From positions 47,679,777 to 47,743,776 of the forward strand of contig OX439050.1 in NCBI GenBank assembly GCA_949317995.1: a DNA stretch of 64,000 nucleotides, given 5' to 3'. Below the pieces are notes generated by a model. It ran no database searches and was not told where the DNA came from. It saw nothing but the letters and a program-made list of their open reading frames with translations. Position 1 is the stretch's first letter, and the number at the start of each line of letters is the position of its first letter. Below, in pieces: positions 61,033 through 64,000 of the stretch. The translations under genes and the position numbers were made by a program. The DNA comes from Acholoe squamosa (lineage: Eukaryota; Annelida; Polychaeta; Phyllodocida; Polynoidae).

Positions 61033-61073
<41 letters not shown>
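61033..61073. repeat. (TA)n at the 5' side of the DIRS-type element
   Basis: About 20 TA units directly after GGAAC (minus-strand 5' end), the same junction as at 10636/10637. Confidence 0.9.
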
Positions 61074-61078
<5 letters not shown>

Positions 61079-61321
61079 GTGATTGCTCAATGTTATGATC
61101 AGATGATTCGCCGAGAAAGTGTACCTCTACCAATATGCAATGATTTGAAGTGTAGGCCTAACTGAGATAGATTAAGATTTGAAAATGTTCTTATTGTTTA
61201 TCACTTACGTCACTAAATCTTATCTTATTAAGTTAAGGACATGGCATTTCCGGTCAGGTCTGGTAACCATAGGTACCAAAACATTCCATTTGTTGTCATT
61301 TAGAAGTATTTGGCCTCTCTT

Positions 61322-61382
<61 letters not shown>

Positions 61383-61988
61383 ATAACCCAGGACCCATAA
61401 TCCAAACAATCCTCAGACCCTACAGAACTTACAAAGCTGATTCTGCCTGCATATGTGCAGCCACAGAGGAAACATAATGTGTTAGTTACAATGCATGGAT
61501 CATCTTCATGGACATGAACAGTTCTTGTTAAATCTAATGGGAGTATGGGACATTGTGTGTATATGATCCAGCATCATTTTGGTATAATGTCAGATCTTGG
61601 CTCCCTGGAGGGTTGCCCTCTAATGAACCATTTAATATGACAGCTTAATTTCAAGTTTTGACTCATTGAGATAACGCTTAATGGGTGGTTGTATCCTAAT
61701 TGGGAGGTCATTACCATTCTAGAGAGGGTCTAACGTTGCAGATTGGACCAGTAGAAGTGTCTGGATGAAATATGCATGCATTTAAGCCCTAAAACCGCGC
61801 TTTAAAGCGCGCTTGGGCACCTAAGGGTTAAAGTCCTCACTGAGAATTGAGTATTCAGAAAATATATGCATGCAGAGCCCATAGCAAAAGAGAAGATCAA
61901 ATTTATGCATGGCCTTATCAACAAAGTGATAAACATGTGAAATTATGTAAAATCTTCAAATAATTCTGGGCACGAAAGGGTTAATGCC
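61074..61988. other. Unassigned stretch with TA run and palindrome
   Basis: It contains a TA microsatellite (61327-61380) and the perfect 16-bp palindrome CGCGCTTTAAAGCGCG (61796-61811). No gene seen. Confidence 0.5.
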
Positions 61989-62547
61989 CCTTGCAGGCAG
62001 GTAGGGTGATAGGCAAATCCCATCTAATTCTCAAGATGTATTGAACATGCAATTAAACGGAAAACGATGACCGACCCTGAGGTTTGCAGAAAGGAAGTGC
62101 ATCAATGTCCTATCAAAAAGTTCCAATATTCAGTACTTGTATTGTCCTCTCCTCCCATGCACCTCCTATTTCTCACTAACTACTTTACTGACTTTGTGTC
62201 CGCACCTATTGTTCTCCTCTGTAATAATACCAGGCCCTTGCCTATTCATCACCCCACCCCCTACCCCTGCTTTCCCTTTTGAGGCTCATATCTTTGTTAT
62301 AATACAAAATCCTTTAAATCCTTGTAAAGGTGTACCAGCTGCAGGCTCTATGTATTTGGAATATCTCTAACCCACAAACCAACCACATACTGCCAATGTC
62401 ATATGAAACTATATAGTATAACTTGCAAATGATTTGTTGGTTACCATAAAGCGTAGATTCTTAAGACTAGGTTAGTAAAACCCCTGCATTATCTTACAGA
62501 ATCACCAGATGTCCAACATAAAAACATCAGATTATGGTCATTATAAG
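61989..62547. repeat. Segmental duplication III, copy 2
   Basis: Direct diverged copy of 55255-55815. The DIRS-type element lies between the two copies. Confidence 0.8.
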
Positions 62548-63200
62548 TGGTGGATCCCCTGCTGCAAATTTCTTGCAAATTGTACTCACACCGAGAATAT
62601 CTGACAGTTGTCACAAATATCAATTCATTTTGATATCTGCGAATGTAGTCACATGCCACCCGAATGCTGCATGAACGTTCTCACAGAGGAGTTTGAGTTT
62701 GAAACAAGTTTATTGGCCAACAGTATCTGAAGCTTTTATAACATAACTGTCAGCTGATATAAAGAGAATAATTCAATGATAGCATGACTGTATTGTACAA
62801 TAAGACTTACATTCAGTGTTTGACAAAGTGGTTTCCATGAACAGTCACATAATGAAGTTTTGTCCTATCCATATTATAACCCATACATAACTCTAGTCTT
62901 TAACGCCCTGTTCATACTATTATTTCACACAAGTGTTTCTTAACCATTAGCATGTTGTCTGCAGTCTGTACATGTACCGGAGGTCCACTGCTGGAATGTT
63001 TACTGTGAAAAAAATGCATGAGTACAAGTCGCAAGTAACTCGCAACAGTGGATCCATACTGATGTACTGCAGTCCTGATTGAATCAATCATGCCACTGAT
63101 TATACCACGATTTGTGGGTTACACAGTGCTTTTTGGGGTCTATTCCCATCCACATATCTGTCAATATTGCACACCCTATAGGCTGTACCATCAATTTTGG
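62548..63200. other. Unassigned stretch
   Basis: No gene seen. A short segment at about 62766-62808 resembles, in inverse, part of the exon-like stretch at 55998-56042, but only weakly. Confidence 0.4.
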
Positions 63201-63276
63201 AAGGCGTGTGGTTATCCAGGTAAGGCGTGCGGTTATCCAGGTAAGGCGTGCGGTTATCCAGGATAACCGCACGCCT
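63201..63276. repeat. 21-bp triple repeat ending in a perfect hairpin
   Basis: Three units of AAGGCGTGCGGTTATCCAGG (plus T) are followed directly by the inverse GGATAACCGCACGCCT, so the last unit forms a 16-bp-arm hairpin with a 1-bp loop (63244-63276). Confidence 0.9.
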
Positions 63277-63320
63277 CTCATGTCATATGTTACATGTTAA
63301 AACCCATGATAACCTTGACC

Positions 63321-63388
63321 AGGACAGGGCTCGAACCTGCAGCCTCAGATCCCTAGTCCAACCCCCTATGCAGTGCGCCACAGGGACT
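63321..63388 (-). repeat. tRNA-derived SINE head
   Basis: The minus strand has the A-box-like TGGCGCACTGCATAG and, about 30 bp on, a perfect B-box core GGTTCGAGCCC. It is a tRNA-like body without matching acceptor arms, so a SINE or tRNA relic. Confidence 0.6.
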
Positions 63389-63432
63389 GAGGAGAAATGC
63401 TCGGTTCGAACCAAGTCTGGATATGATACAAA

Positions 63433-63810
63433 GCCGTGAGCGCTGTCGCTGTCCGCTGCCGGGCGACGAGGTGTATTGTACACATAGCCAAGCCGAGAAG
63501 GGAGTAGACGCCATGGCCTAGCGGTTAGCGCTTTGCGCTCAGCCGTGAGAGGTACATGGATCGCGCCCCGGTCCGGGCGCATCTTTTTTCGCCGTGTGCG
63601 CTGTCGCTGTCCGCTGACAGGCTAGGAGGTGTATTTTATACACAAACATAACCGCGAGAAGCTTCTTTTTTGCCGTGTGCGCTGTCCTGTCCGCTGCTGG
63701 GCTAGGAGGTGTATTTTATACACAAACATAACCGCGAGAAACATCTTTTCTTCGCCGTGTGCCGCTGCCGCTGTCCGCTGCCAGGCGAGGAGGTGTATGT
63801 ACCTGTGTAC
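63433..63810 (+). repeat. GC-rich 82-bp tandem repeat interrupted by a SINE head
   Basis: Four units start GCCGTG at 63433, 63591, 63672 and 63754. Each carries GCTGTCCGCTG, GAGGTGTAT and (units 2-3) ATACACAAACATAACCGCGA. Between units 1 and 2 lies a tRNA-like sequence with A-box TGGCCTAGCGGTTAGCG (63514-63530) and B-box-like GGATCGCGCCCC (63558-63569). The unit may be the body of a tRNA-SINE amplified in tandem. Confidence 0.75.
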
Positions 63811-63963
63811 ACACACTATGGCTGGCTTCAATCGAGTCCCGGGGAGGGGGAATAATTTTTATTTTCAACTTGAATTTATTGGTATAATATTGATTATTTA
63901 TTGGTTTCGTGGTATAAAATAAGTAGACAATGGCTAACACATGACTCGTGGGTGTTATCGACG

Positions 63964-64000
63964 GATAATGACACGAGGCCGTAGGCCGAGTGTCATTATC
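63964..64000. repeat. Hairpin at the window end, probably cut off
   Basis: GATAATGACAC and its exact inverse flank the loop GAGGCCGTAGGCCGA. The pairing reaches the last base of the window, so the true element may be longer. Confidence 0.8.

Noticed and set aside
1-64000. CRISPR array, rRNA genes, bacterial operons, snRNA genes
   Set aside because: No short regularly spaced repeat with unique spacers, no rRNA signature words and no operon-like gene packing were found on reading both strands.

Overview
This is an intron- and repeat-rich eukaryotic nuclear window. It is AT-leaning, with long TA, CT, C and G runs, many small palindromic DNA transposons, tRNA-derived SINE heads and a tyrosine-recombinase (DIRS-type) retrotransposon. 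The mixture, the frequent AGGCCTA words and the DIRS-type element fit a marine invertebrate, with an echinoderm or other invertebrate deuterostome most likely. That assignment is inference, not proof. There is no rRNA gene, no CRISPR array and no bacterial-style gene cluster.

Host coding sequence is sparse. Two first coding exons are convincing, both on the minus strand. One at 13504-13596 encodes a signal peptide and ends in a strong splice donor; it has a TATA-like run and ETS-type sites around its 5' end and a plausible second exon at 13317-13415. The other at 27787-27931 encodes one membrane helix followed by a Trp-Tyr motif, ends in a good donor, and sits just downstream of two CRE palindromes. 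Further exon-like open stretches at 55962-56154, 56267-56507, 30879-31073 and 36197-36370 are weak candidates.

Layout: 1-10 kb holds nested and hairpin MITEs and two CACTG-ended elements. 10.6-11.7 kb is a 5' fragment of the DIRS-type element. 13-14.2 kb is the secreted-protein gene start. 15.3-16.1 kb is a third CACTG-ended element. 20-27 kb is an old tandem segmental duplication whose first copy took in about 1 kb of foreign DNA plus a TA-target MITE and SINE heads. 27.8-28 kb is the membrane-protein gene start. 28-43 kb is mostly unassigned, with scattered MITEs. 43.3-44.1 kb is a phase-perfect 30-bp minisatellite. 45-50.4 kb is a second tandem segmental duplication with its own 59-bp minisatellite. 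55.3-62.5 kb is a third duplicated pair that brackets a nearly complete 4.4-kb DIRS-type retrotransposon sitting in a TA microsatellite. The last kilobase is GC-rich tandem repeats and SINE heads.

The points most worth a second look are the two DIRS-type copies that both abut TA microsatellites, the set of CACTG elements that share ends and 2-bp target duplications but differ completely in subterminal motifs, the palindrome families, and the two new host gene starts.
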